Source: Chromatiales bacterium (GTDB lineage: Bacteria > Pseudomonadota > Gammaproteobacteria > UBA6429 > Thiohalophilaceae). Taken from it: 64,000 nucleotides of DNA. A program made the position numbers and the translations under genes. Where the stretch lies: the NCBI GenBank assembly GCA_027076325.1, contig JALTJZ010000070.1, positions 248,001 through 312,000 of the forward strand, written 5' to 3'. This document shows, one piece after another, positions 44,818 to 53,786 of the stretch; within the stretch, counting starts at the first letter, position 1; each line of letters starts with the position of its first letter. The notes under the pieces were generated by a model, which did no database searches, had not been told where the DNA came from, and saw only the letters and a program-made list of their open reading frames with translations.

Positions 44818-46245
44818 GTGGCTGAAAAAAATACGAATCCCGGCAAACAAACAAAAACAGAAAATATGACAGGTAAAAAAACAACAAAGAAAAAGACCAC
44901 AGCAAAAAATATAACAAAGAAAAAAACCGCCGCGGTTAAGCCAAAAAAAACTAAAAACCGTTATGGTCGGCGCGCTATTTATATTGTCGATGGGGCTCGC
45001 ACACCACAATTAAAGGCACGCGGCCAACAAGGCCCTTTCAGTGCTGCCGATTTAGCCGTTAACTGCTCACGGCCATTATTGGCACGGCAGGATTTTGACC
45101 CCACTGCAATTGATGAAGTTATCATGGGCTGTGTGATGCCCAGTGCCGATGAAGCCAATATTGCAAGAATCTTAGGCCTGCGCCTGAACTGCGGCATTGA
45201 TGTACCGGCTTATACCGTGCAAAGAAATTGTGCCTCGGGCATGCAGGCACTGGACACTGCAGCCCAGTCAATTGCTATGCGTCGTTCTGAACTGGTACTG
45301 GCTGGTGGTGTCGAATCAATGAGCCGAGCCCCCGTATTACTTAATGGCCATATGGTTAACTGGCTTGGCAACTGGATGAAAGCCAAAACCCTAAGCCAAA
45401 AACTAAAAACACTCGGTACTTTGCGACCCAAATTTTTCGCCCCCATTATCGGCTTGCTTCGTGGCTTATCCGACCCGGTTAATGGCTTGTCCATGGGGCA
45501 AACTGCAGAAATTATTGCCGATAAATTTAATATCAGCCGCGAAATGATGGACAGCTATGCCGTACAAAGCCATCAGCGTTTAAGTGCTGCACAGGAAAAC
45601 AATTACCTGACTGAAATTGAAACCATCTACGACACTCGAGGTAATTTTTATGACCATGATGATGGTGTCCGCCATGACTCCGACATGCAAAGCCTTGCAA
45701 AACTAAAACCAGTTTTTGACCCACCCTTTGGTAAGGTCACTGCAGGCAATAGCGCACAAATAACAGACGGTGCCAGTGTTTTATTGTTAGCCAGTGAAAA
45801 AGCGTTGAAAGATTACAACCTCACTCCGATTGCACAAATACTGGATTGCGAGTGGGCTGGACTTGAGCCATCACAAATGGGACTTGGCCCGGTACATGCC
45901 GTCACACCCATCCTGCAACGCAACCAATATAGCTTAAACGACATTGACTACTTTGAAATCAATGAAGCCTTTGCCGGCCAGGTACTCGCCTGTTTAGCCG
46001 CATGGCAAGACCAGCAATATTGTAAACAGGAATTAAACCTGGATACACCATTGGGTGAGCTCAGCATGAATAAACTAAACATAGATGGTGGTGGTGTGAG
46101 TATCGGCCACCCTGTTGGTGCCAGTGGTGCACGTATTGTTTTACACCTTATGCACATTCTACGGCGCACAAACAGCAAGCGTGGTATAGCCAGCCTTTGC
46201 ATTGGTGGTGGCCAGGGCGGCGCCATGATGATTGAACGAGTTTAG
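44818..46245 (+). CDS. fadI: 3-ketoacyl-CoA thiolase with Lys-rich N-terminal extension
   Basis: The GTG at 44818 starts a 475-residue protein. The first 47 residues are a Lys/Thr-rich low-complexity leader (for example GKKTTKKKTTAKN), absent from typical thiolases. The thiolase core begins AIYIVDGARTPQLKARG and has the catalytic Cys in QRNCASGMQALDTA, the NEAFAGQ motif, GHPVGASGARIVLH and CIGGGQGGAMMI. A membrane-loop-like insertion (about residues 180-215) and the FadJ-type partner next door favour a FadI-like role in the thiolysis step. The leader may bind membrane or partner; that is inference. Confidence 0.92.
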   Translation: MAEKNTNPGKQTKTENMTGKKTTKKKTTAKNITKKKTAAVKPKKTKNRYGRRAIYIVDGARTPQLKARGQQGPFSAADLAVNCSRPLLARQDFDPTAIDEVIMGCVMPSADEANIARILGLRLNCGIDVPAYTVQRNCASGMQALDTAAQSIAMRRSELVLAGGVESMSRAPVLLNGHMVNWLGNWMKAKTLSQKLKTLGTLRPKFFAPIIGLLRGLSDPVNGLSMGQTAEIIADKFNISREMMDSYAVQSHQRLSAAQENNYLTEIETIYDTRGNFYDHDDGVRHDSDMQSLAKLKPVFDPPFGKVTAGNSAQITDGASVLLLASEKALKDYNLTPIAQILDCEWAGLEPSQMGLGPVHAVTPILQRNQYSLNDIDYFEINEAFAGQVLACLAAWQDQQYCKQELNLDTPLGELSMNKLNIDGGGVSIGHPVGASGARIVLHLMHILRRTNSKRGIASLCIGGGQGGAMMIERV

Positions 46246-46255
46246 GAGAACGAGC

Positions 46256-48307
46256 GTGTCAACAACATATAAACATTGGAAAATAATAACCGATGATGAA
46301 AATATAGTCTGGTTACACTTCGACAAAGCCGATAGTTCAACCAATGTGCTATCGCATGAAGTGATGGATGAACTGGAACAGGAACTTAATAATCTTAATC
46401 AAAAGCCACCCCGTGCCGTGGTGTTTTTATCCGACAAGAAAAATGGTTTTATTGCGGGTGCGGATGTCAATGAATTCAGCCAGCTTGAAACTGAACATGT
46501 TGCATTAACGTTAATTCAACGTGGGCAACATATTATGAATATGATCGAGCGCCTCCCCTGCCCAACGGTTGCCCTTATTCACGGGTTTTGCCTGGGCGGT
46601 GGTTTTGAACTTGCATTGGCCTGCCGTTATCGCATTGCTGACAACGATCCAAAAACAAAAATAGGTTTACCTGAAATAAAATTAGGCATCCACCCTGGTT
46701 TTGGTGGTACCGTTCGCAGTATCAAAGCGGCTGGCCCCATTGCCGCAATGAATATGATGTTAACCGGGCGCGCCGTTTCTGCCAGAGCTGCAAAAAAAAT
46801 GGGGCTTATTCATTATGCTATTCCTAAAAGGCACCTTACCTCTGCCGCAAAAAGTGTTGTGAAAAAAGCCCCCCCCAGTCACAAAATTGCATGGTGGGCA
46901 CGTTTGGCTAATCATAAACTGGCACGTCCATGGGTTAAAAAAATACTCATTAAGCAGGTTTCTAAAAAAGCACAACGCGCACACTACCCTGCCCCATATG
47001 CTTTAATCGACCTCTGGGAACGCTATGCAGACGATGAACAGCGCTTTATGGAAGAAGAAGCCATTTCTGTTTCTCAGCTTATGGTCACCAAAACAGCACA
47101 AAATCTTGTGCGGGTTTTTTCCTTGCAGGAGCAAATGAAATCTTTCAGCCAGCTAAAGGATTACCATCCCAAACATATCCATGTTATCGGCGGTGGTGTT
47201 ATGGGGGGTGACATTGCTGCATGGTGTGCCTTACAGGGCTACTCCGTTACCATACAGGATCGTGAGCATGCCACACTTGCACGAGTCATGAAACGTGCTT
47301 ATAAACTTTATAAAAAGAAGCTTAAAAAACGTTTACCCATCACCGAAGCACTGGATCGTTTGGTACCTGACATTAATGGTACCGGGTTAAAACAGGCCGA
47401 TGTTGTTATTGAAGCTATTTTTGAAGATGCTGAAGTCAAACGCCAGTTATTCAAAGAAGTAGAACCACAGATAAAAGATGATTGTATTATCGCAACTAAC
47501 ACATCGAGTATTCCCTTAGAAGAACTGACACCAGCGCTAAAAAACCCAGGCCGGCTGGTTGGCCTGCATTTCTTTAATCCAGTTGCAAAGATGCCTTTAG
47601 TTGAAGTTGTACGAGGTAAAACAACCAGCGATGAAACCATGCAACGCGCTGCCAGTATTACCAAATCCATCCGCCGCTTACCACTAGCGGTTAGCAGTAG
47701 CCCGGGGTTTCTGGTTAACCGGATTTTAATGCCCTATTTAATGGAAGCCGTTGAGCTAGCTGAAGAAGGTGTACCACTAAAAGCCATTGATCAAGCAGCA
47801 ACCGACTTTGGCATGCCCATGGGACCAATTGAGCTTGCCGATACTGTTGGTCTGGATATTTGCTTAAAAGTGGCTGAAAATTTATCCCAAACGATGGAAA
47901 TTGGCGTACCAGAACGCTTACGCAAGATGGTGAATAACAAACAACTTGGTAAAAAAACAGATCAGGGCTTTTATACCTTTAAAAAGGGCAAACCCGTTAA
48001 ACCTGCATTAGCAAAAGATTATACGCCACCCACTGATTTACCTGACCGGCTTATATTGCGGCTAGTGAATGAAGCCGTTGCCTGTTTGCGAGACGGCGTG
48101 GTTAATTCCAGTGACATGGTCGATGCAGGTGTGATTTTTGGTACCGGTTTTGCACCTTTCAGGGGCGGGCCAATGTGTTATGCTAACAGCCGCGGCATTG
48201 AACAGCTCATTAAATTACTTGAAAATCTTAGCAGCCGATATGGAAATCGGTTTAAACCTGATGATGGCTGGACAGAATTAATCAAAGAAAATGCTGAAAG
48301 TCCATAA
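46256..48307 (+). CDS. fadJ: Enoyl-CoA hydratase/3-hydroxyacyl-CoA dehydrogenase
   Basis: The start is the GTG at 46256 (AGGAG lies 8-9 bases before it); a TTG at 46232 would overlap the thiolase end. The 683 residues combine a crotonase domain (IAGADVNEF; catalytic Glu in GGGFELALACRY and in IGLPEIKLGIHPGFGG) with an NAD-binding dehydrogenase domain from about residue 300 (VIGGGVMGGDIAAW, catalytic His in VGLHFFNPV) and a C-terminal helical part. With the thiolase it forms the trifunctional beta-oxidation complex. FadB versus FadJ type cannot be settled without alignment. Confidence 0.93.
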   Translation: MSTTYKHWKIITDDENIVWLHFDKADSSTNVLSHEVMDELEQELNNLNQKPPRAVVFLSDKKNGFIAGADVNEFSQLETEHVALTLIQRGQHIMNMIERLPCPTVALIHGFCLGGGFELALACRYRIADNDPKTKIGLPEIKLGIHPGFGGTVRSIKAAGPIAAMNMMLTGRAVSARAAKKMGLIHYAIPKRHLTSAAKSVVKKAPPSHKIAWWARLANHKLARPWVKKILIKQVSKKAQRAHYPAPYALIDLWERYADDEQRFMEEEAISVSQLMVTKTAQNLVRVFSLQEQMKSFSQLKDYHPKHIHVIGGGVMGGDIAAWCALQGYSVTIQDREHATLARVMKRAYKLYKKKLKKRLPITEALDRLVPDINGTGLKQADVVIEAIFEDAEVKRQLFKEVEPQIKDDCIIATNTSSIPLEELTPALKNPGRLVGLHFFNPVAKMPLVEVVRGKTTSDETMQRAASITKSIRRLPLAVSSSPGFLVNRILMPYLMEAVELAEEGVPLKAIDQAATDFGMPMGPIELADTVGLDICLKVAENLSQTMEIGVPERLRKMVNNKQLGKKTDQGFYTFKKGKPVKPALAKDYTPPTDLPDRLILRLVNEAVACLRDGVVNSSDMVDAGVIFGTGFAPFRGGPMCYANSRGIEQLIKLLENLSSRYGNRFKPDDGWTELIKENAESP

Positions 48308-48336
48308 ATTAAAGCATAGTGTAACGGAATAAGCTT

Positions 48337-50133
48337 ATGTCCAAACTAACTGATCTGATACACCCTGATGACGCACATCACTTATCCGGTCTTTTTTCTG
48401 AGCGAGTTAAGCGCTCGGGGAATAAAGTTGCCTGCCAATATTTTGATCAGATAACTCAGCAATGGCTTACCTATACCTGGGCAGAAGTCCAGAAGAAAGT
48501 TGCAGCTATTCAGCAGGCTTTGTTAAAGCAAAACCTCACAAAAGGACAGTGTGTCGCCATCATGACACATAACTGCCCCGAATGGATGATGTTTGATCAA
48601 GCTGCACTGGGACTTGGGCTCGTCATTGTGCCCCTTTACATAAATGACCGAGCAGAAAACATCAGTTACATCGTCAATGATGCACAGGTTCAGTTAATTT
48701 TTGTTGCCGGTGCCGAACAGTGCTGTACGCTTGAAACCATTCAGGATGAGATAAGCAATGTGAAACTTATTGTGACCCTGCAAGGAGAAAATAACCCACA
48801 TAATAACATCGTTAACTTTGAACAATGGATTGATCAAGAGGGTCAAAATTCCGAATATACAATCGTAGACATTAAGGCAGACCAACTCGCATCGGTTGTT
48901 TATACATCAGGAACCACCGGCCGCCCTAAAGGGGTAATGCTGTCACATAATAATATTCTGCAAAATGTATACGGTGCAAGCCAATGTGAAAGCTTTTATC
49001 CCAGTGATATTTTTTTATCGTTCCTGCCTCTATCGCACATGTTTGAACGAACAGCGGGCTACTACTTGCCCATGATGGCTGGCAGTAAAATTGTTTATGC
49101 AAGGTCAATTGAAAAACTGGCAGAAGACTTACTCGAGGTTAAACCCACTATTCTTGTTACTGTACCACGCATTTTTGAACGTGTTTATAATAAAATACAG
49201 CTTCAGTTACAAAACAAACCAGGGGTTGCAAAATTACTGTTCAATCTTGGCGTTGATGTTGGCTGGCACTGGTTCAGATACTCACAGAATAAAGCAAGCT
49301 GGCACCCTAAGCTGTTATTACGCCCTGTTTTACAGAGTATTGTTGGCAACAAAATTCTAAAAAAACTTGGCGGAAACTTACGGCTTGCAATAAGTGGTGG
49401 TGCAGCCCTGTCACCTGATATTGCTCGTACCTTTATTGGCCTCGGCTTAAATATTTCGCAAGGGTATGGTATGACAGAATTAAGCCCGGTTGTCAGCACC
49501 AATTTACTTCATGACAATGAACCCGATAGTGTTGGTCAGAAATTTATAAATGTTGAAGTTAAACTGGGAGAGAATGACGAATTACTGGTAAAAGGCCCCA
49601 ATGTAATGCTTGGCTACCTGAATAACCCGGAAGCAACCAGGAAAACCATAGACAGTGATGGCTGGCTGCACACAGGCGATAAGGCAAAAATTGTTAATGA
49701 TCATATTTATATTACCGGCCGTATAAAAGATATTCTGGTTCTTTCAACGGGTGAAAAAATACCACCAACCGATATTGAAATTGCAATTACCAATGATCCT
49801 TTATTTGAACAGGTTATTATTTATGGTGAAGGCAAACCCTCTTTAACAGCTATTGCAGTATTAAACGAAGAAGAATGGAATACGATTAAACAGCAACTAT
49901 CAGCAGAAAATGAAATAGACATCAACTCAGAAGCTGCCCACCATTATTTTCTTACTCGAATTAAAAAATGTTTACATGCATTTCCCGGGTATGCACGAAT
50001 ATATAAAATACACGCAACACTGGATGCATGGACTATTGAAAATGGTCTTATCACCCCCACTTTAAAATTAAAACGTAACCGCATCTTTGAAAAATATCAA
50101 AAACAAATAGACCAAATGTATACAGACCGCTAA
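48337..50133 (+). CDS. Long-chain fatty-acid-CoA ligase
   Basis: The 598-residue adenylate-forming enzyme has the P-loop VYTSGTTGRPKGVMLSHNN (about residues 188-206), YGMTELSPV, DSDGWLHTGDKAKI and ITGRIKDILVLSTGEKI. The length and the LPLSHMFERTAGYYLPM segment match the FAA1-type long-chain acyl-CoA synthetase family rather than the classic FadD of E. coli. It activates fatty acids with ATP and CoA, feeding the dehydrogenase encoded upstream. It lies 29 bases after the fadJ-like gene and 3 bases before the thioesterase gene. Confidence 0.92.
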   Translation: MSKLTDLIHPDDAHHLSGLFSERVKRSGNKVACQYFDQITQQWLTYTWAEVQKKVAAIQQALLKQNLTKGQCVAIMTHNCPEWMMFDQAALGLGLVIVPLYINDRAENISYIVNDAQVQLIFVAGAEQCCTLETIQDEISNVKLIVTLQGENNPHNNIVNFEQWIDQEGQNSEYTIVDIKADQLASVVYTSGTTGRPKGVMLSHNNILQNVYGASQCESFYPSDIFLSFLPLSHMFERTAGYYLPMMAGSKIVYARSIEKLAEDLLEVKPTILVTVPRIFERVYNKIQLQLQNKPGVAKLLFNLGVDVGWHWFRYSQNKASWHPKLLLRPVLQSIVGNKILKKLGGNLRLAISGGAALSPDIARTFIGLGLNISQGYGMTELSPVVSTNLLHDNEPDSVGQKFINVEVKLGENDELLVKGPNVMLGYLNNPEATRKTIDSDGWLHTGDKAKIVNDHIYITGRIKDILVLSTGEKIPPTDIEIAITNDPLFEQVIIYGEGKPSLTAIAVLNEEEWNTIKQQLSAENEIDINSEAAHHYFLTRIKKCLHAFPGYARIYKIHATLDAWTIENGLITPTLKLKRNRIFEKYQKQIDQMYTDR

Positions 50134-50136
50134 TCC

Positions 50137-50562
50137 ATGCCCATGCATTCCGATAAATCAGAACCACAAAACCCCGAATTTGATTGCTTGCCAGCAAACA
50201 AGCAACCATCAATACGCGTATTAGCAATGCCTGCCAATACCAACTCGGCTGGCGATATCTTTGGTGGCTGGCTTATGTCACAAATTGATATTGCTGGCAG
50301 CATATTAGGCCATAGGGTAACAAATGGCCGAGTTGTTACCGTTGCAGTTAATAATTTTCAATTTATCAAGCCCGTTTTTGTTGGCGATCTGGTAAGTATT
50401 TTTACTGATGTAAGCCGGATTGGTAATACTTCAATCGAAATTGCCATTGTTGCCTATGCCGAGCGCAAGCGTAAAGTAGAAGAATGTACACGTGTTGCCT
50501 CAGCCACTTTTACCTACGTTGCGTTAGATGAACACCGGAAACCACGGGTAATTGAAAAGTGA
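50137..50562 (+). CDS. yciA: Acyl-CoA thioesterase, YciA-like
   Basis: The 141-residue hotdog-fold protein has the Asp-bearing motif AGDIFGGWLMSQIDIAGSILGH (about residues 38-58) and NNFQFIKPVFVGDLVSIFTDV, typical of YciA/BACH thioesterases. It hydrolyses acyl-CoA to free acid and CoA. Its start is three bases after the ligase stop, so translation is coupled. Its presence at the end of a beta-oxidation operon suggests control of CoA release, by inference. Confidence 0.92.
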   Translation: MPMHSDKSEPQNPEFDCLPANKQPSIRVLAMPANTNSAGDIFGGWLMSQIDIAGSILGHRVTNGRVVTVAVNNFQFIKPVFVGDLVSIFTDVSRIGNTSIEIAIVAYAERKRKVEECTRVASATFTYVALDEHRKPRVIEK

Positions 50563-50863
50563 TTTAGCTGAAATATTTCTATTTTTGCTTACTACGATAC
50601 AGCAATGATTTTTTATAATCTTTTATAGAAAAAAAACCTTTGCTGCCCCGTTAACTTTTAAAGCGCCTGGTTTTGGTCATTGCGAGCGATAGCAAGGCAA
50701 TCTTACTCGTGTATACCTCGAAGAAAAGAGATTGCCGCGCAGCTTGCCGCACGTTGTTCGCAACTAAAGGCTCGCAATGATAAACTAATATCAATCTCAT
50801 GTTCCATAATGCAATTCCGATTTTATTGTTTAAACATCATGAATCGAGCCTGTTTTCCATAAG
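50563..50863. other. 301-base gap between convergent genes with dispersed repeat
   Basis: This stretch lies between the thioesterase gene and the leftward tatD gene and contains no gene I can support. An AT-rich stem near 50609-50637 may end the operon. The repeat element at 50677-50780 fills the middle. Confidence 0.5.
50677..50780. repeat. Palindromic dispersed repeat (REP-like)
   Basis: TCATTGCGAGC at 50677-50687 and GCTCGCAATGA at 50770-50780 are perfect 11-bp terminal inverted repeats. GGCAATCTT and AGAGATTGCC form an inner pair. The same words recur in worn form at 60709-60773 and near 19390-19425. This matches the widespread non-coding repeats with TTGCGAGC and GATTGCC blocks. Confidence 0.75.
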
Positions 50864-51655
50864 TTAACCGGGCGGCAATGAAAACAAACGATAAAAATTC
50901 TCGGTTGTTTTTTCTGCAATAACCTCATAAGGCTCACCACGCAGTTCAGCAATGCACTCAGCAACATGTTTAACATAAGCTGGCTGATTGGATTTGCCAC
51001 GATAAGGTACGGGCGCAAGATAGGGTGAATCTGTTTCTACCAGCATTCTATCTATAGGTACATTTTTTGCCACTTCTTTTAATGCCAGCGCATTTTTAAA
51101 GGTAACAATGCCTGAAAACGAAATATAAAAACCTAAATCCAGTGCACGTTGCGCTACTTCCCAATCTTCTGCAAAACAATGCATCACTCCACCGGCCTGT
51201 TCTGCTTTTTCATCCTGCATAATTTTTAAAGTGTCATCAGTTGCATCCCGCATATGAATAATCAATGGTTTCTTTGTTTGTTTCGATGCTTCAATATGAT
51301 TTTTAAAACGTGTGCGCTGCCATTCCAGATCAGACCCTTTTGTCCTGAAATAATCCAGGCCAGTTTCACCAATAGCGATAATTTTTTTGTTGTCAGATAA
51401 CGCGACTAACTCATCAATTTCCGGATCTTTACCATCTATTTCGTTAGGGTGAACACCCACCGATGCATAAACATTTGAATGTGCCTCAGCAATATCTAAT
51501 ACATCACTAAAATGTTCGAGGTCAATACAAACATTAAGCATGGCTTTAACGTCATATTGCTGTGCATTTGCAAGTGCATTCGAAATATTATTCTCGAATG
51601 GTTTTAAATCAAGACGATCTAAATGGCAGTGTGAATCGATCAGAGAAGCTGACAT
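50864..51655 (-). CDS. tatD: TatD family metal-dependent DNase
   Basis: The 263-residue TIM-barrel protein shows all the TatD metal ligands: SHCHLD (His-x-His), GETGLDYF (Glu), PLIIHMRDA (His), GVMHCFAEDW (His) and VETDSPYLAP (Asp). Members are 3'-5' exonucleases or D-tyrosyl-type deacylase relatives acting in the cytoplasm. It lies downstream of pilZ in the order holB-pilZ-tatD, as in other gammaproteobacteria (E. coli homologue YcfH). Confidence 0.93.
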   Translation of the reverse strand: MSASLIDSHCHLDRLDLKPFENNISNALANAQQYDVKAMLNVCIDLEHFSDVLDIAEAHSNVYASVGVHPNEIDGKDPEIDELVALSDNKKIIAIGETGLDYFRTKGSDLEWQRTRFKNHIEASKQTKKPLIIHMRDATDDTLKIMQDEKAEQAGGVMHCFAEDWEVAQRALDLGFYISFSGIVTFKNALALKEVAKNVPIDRMLVETDSPYLAPVPYRGKSNQPAYVKHVAECIAELRGEPYEVIAEKTTENFYRLFSLPPG

Positions 51656-51722
51656 AGGACGTTACTTTAAAATAATTGTGTTAATATTGTATTGATGATT
51701 GTCTAAAGCAGAACTGGTGACG

Positions 51723-52079
51723 TTACATAGTGTGAGTTTGACGATCTGATTTTAATGCTCCGGCCAGGAATGTTTCAATTTTAGTGCGTGCACCACCCCC
51801 ATCTTGCTCACTAAACTGTACACCAATACCGGCAGCGCGATTACCAGCAGCACCTTTTGGCGTAACCCAGACAATTTTACCTGCAACCGGTAATTTTTCG
51901 CTATCTTCCATTAACGACAACAACATAAACACTTCATCACCCAACTTGTATTTCTTGTTTGTTGGTATAAACAAACCACCATGTTTTATAAAAGGCATAT
52001 ACGCAGCATAAAGTGCGCTTTTATCTTTTATTGTTAAAGACAATATGCCTTGTCGGCCTGCTGCAGGTTTTGTTGCCAT
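51723..52079 (-). CDS. pilZ: Type IV pilus assembly protein PilZ
   Basis: The 118-residue PilZ-domain protein reads GILSLTIKDKSALYAAYMPFIKHGGLFIPTNKKYKLGDEVFMLLSLM, then KIVWVTPKGAAGNRAAGIGVQF. The RxxxR c-di-GMP contact at the start of the domain is missing, as in the founding PilZ of pilus assembly, which interacts with the PilB ATPase instead. Its place between holB and tatD is conserved. Pilus genes themselves are not in the window. Confidence 0.9.
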   Translation of the reverse strand: MATKPAAGRQGILSLTIKDKSALYAAYMPFIKHGGLFIPTNKKYKLGDEVFMLLSLMEDSEKLPVAGKIVWVTPKGAAGNRAAGIGVQFSEQDGGGARTKIETFLAGALKSDRQTHTM

Positions 52080-52093
52080 TTTCCAACCTTCTT

Positions 52094-53164
52094 CTATTTA
52101 CGCTGAGCAATCAAGCTCCATTGAATTAAAAGACTTTCTAATTGTAGCTGTTTATTTAAAGAGGTATGCCCCAACCTTAAAATTTCAATCACTTTATCAT
52201 AGATTACAAACAACCGCTTAACCGGTATCGAAATTGCCAGTTTTTGTAGTGCGCTATTACTACTATAATAAAATAAGCGACTTACATTGTCATCCAGTCG
52301 CCGTTCAGAGCTGCAATTCAACGAGTGATAGCGGATCATGTCCACCAGCCACGTATATACTAACCTTATCGGTACATTTTCGGGCTGCTTTAACCATTTT
52401 TCAGCAATTGCAGTGGGTTTTGCCTTCCCTGAAGCCAGCAGTAACCAGTCATTCAATAACGCCTCGCTGAGGCTGAGTATCGATGACTCCAGATAAAACT
52501 GTGCATTTAAAGGGCTATTTTCGGTTACAGAGACGGCCAAATCCACTTCGTCCTGTGAATATTGCCCTATTTGAGTCAGCCACGACTGTAGCGTTGCACT
52601 ATCGGCTGTCGAAACAGGAAAAAGTTGACAACGACTGCGGATGGTTGCGGGTAGTGAATGCGGTCTTGAGCTTACCAGGATAATAACTGTATTCACTGGC
52701 GGCTCTTCCAGCGTTTTAAGCAGGCTGTTAGCTGCATTCATATTCATCGATTCTGCCGGGCTAATCACAATTACCCGCCGGTTGCTACGTGATTGCGTCA
52801 ACGAAACAAACGCGACTAACTCACGAATTTGCGCCACCTTAATGGCTTTACCCTCTTCTTCAGGTTGAATAAGCATAAAATCGGGATGGGTATTCGCCAC
52901 AAATAATTCACAGGCTGCACAATGACCACAGGGTATTGTCGTGCTGTCTAACCATTGTGTCTTCGCTGCCGTTTCACATAACAATGTGCCAGCCCAAAGC
53001 ATGGCAAATTCAAATTTAGCCAACCCTTTATTGCCTGTTATTAATAGTGCATGGGGTAACTTTTCGGTATTACTGTATTGAAGCAGTTGTTGCCAGTCAG
53101 CCTGTTGCCAGGGGTATAACTGTAGAGAAAATCGCGGGCTTTCCTTTGGAACTATTTTAGGCAT
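52094..53164 (-). CDS. holB: DNA polymerase III subunit delta'
   Basis: The 356-residue protein has a clamp-loader fold with a modified P-loop (LITGNKGLAKFEFAM), a zinc module CGHCAACELFVANTHPDF with an earlier Cys, and the sensor-type segments AESMNMNAANSLLKTLEEPP and SSRPHSLPATIRSRCQLF (SRC motif). These match HolB, the non-hydrolysing wrench of the clamp loader. It overlaps the tmk end by eight bases, so translation is coupled. The order tmk-holB is conserved. Confidence 0.93.
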   Translation of the reverse strand: MPKIVPKESPRFSLQLYPWQQADWQQLLQYSNTEKLPHALLITGNKGLAKFEFAMLWAGTLLCETAAKTQWLDSTTIPCGHCAACELFVANTHPDFMLIQPEEEGKAIKVAQIRELVAFVSLTQSRSNRRVIVISPAESMNMNAANSLLKTLEEPPVNTVIILVSSRPHSLPATIRSRCQLFPVSTADSATLQSWLTQIGQYSQDEVDLAVSVTENSPLNAQFYLESSILSLSEALLNDWLLLASGKAKPTAIAEKWLKQPENVPIRLVYTWLVDMIRYHSLNCSSERRLDDNVSRLFYYSSNSALQKLAISIPVKRLFVIYDKVIEILRLGHTSLNKQLQLESLLIQWSLIAQRK

Positions 53165-53786
53165 TATTTATATACTCATCTAAAACAGCCGCAATGTCTT
53201 TTTGAACTCGCTCCAGTGTTTGTGACGCATCAATAACCCGATAACGCTGCGGTGCCGCTGTGGCCATGTTCAAATAAGTTTGACGAACGGATTCAAAAAA
53301 ATTATTTTTTTCCTGTTCAATCCGATCCGGTGTACTGCGTTCACTGGCACGCTGTAAACCAATTTCAACCGGCAAATCGAGCAAAATAGTCAAATCAGGA
53401 CGTAACGCGCCCTGCACCCAGTCTTCCAGTATAGCAATGCGTTGCATTGGGATACCACGCCCACCGCCCTGATAAGCATAGGTCGCATCGGTAAAACGAT
53501 CACACAACACCCATTTGCCCTGTTTCAAAGACGGCTTAATTAATGTTTCCAGATGCTGGGCACGTGCCGCAAACATCAGCAGTAATTCGGTATCCGAAAC
53601 CATCGAACTGTTTTTTGCGTCCAGTAACAATTCACGAATTTTTTCACTTAGTTCTGTACCACCCGGCTCACGGGTTGAAACAACATCTATCCCTTTGTCT
53701 TTTAAATACGACAGGATAAATGCGATGTTACTGCTTTTACCAACACCTTCACCACCTTCGATTGTTATAAATTGAGCTTGCATCAT
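53157..53786 (-). CDS. tmk: Thymidylate kinase
   Basis: The 209-residue kinase has the P-loop IEGGEGVGKSSN (about residues 8-19), the DR motif with its substrate loop (VLCDRFTDATYAYQGGGRG) and a lid segment (RASERSTPDRIEQE). It phosphorylates dTMP to dTDP. Two ATG codons are adjacent at the start. It overlaps the end of mltG by one base and of holB by eight, as expected in this conserved operon. Confidence 0.96.
   Translation of the reverse strand: MMQAQFITIEGGEGVGKSSNIAFILSYLKDKGIDVVSTREPGGTELSEKIRELLLDAKNSSMVSDTELLLMFAARAQHLETLIKPSLKQGKWVLCDRFTDATYAYQGGGRGIPMQRIAILEDWVQGALRPDLTILLDLPVEIGLQRASERSTPDRIEQEKNNFFESVRQTYLNMATAAPQRYRVIDASQTLERVQKDIAAVLDEYINNA

Noticed and set aside
50680-50862. 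60-codon frame between yciA and tatD
   Set aside because: It is made largely of the dispersed palindromic repeat.
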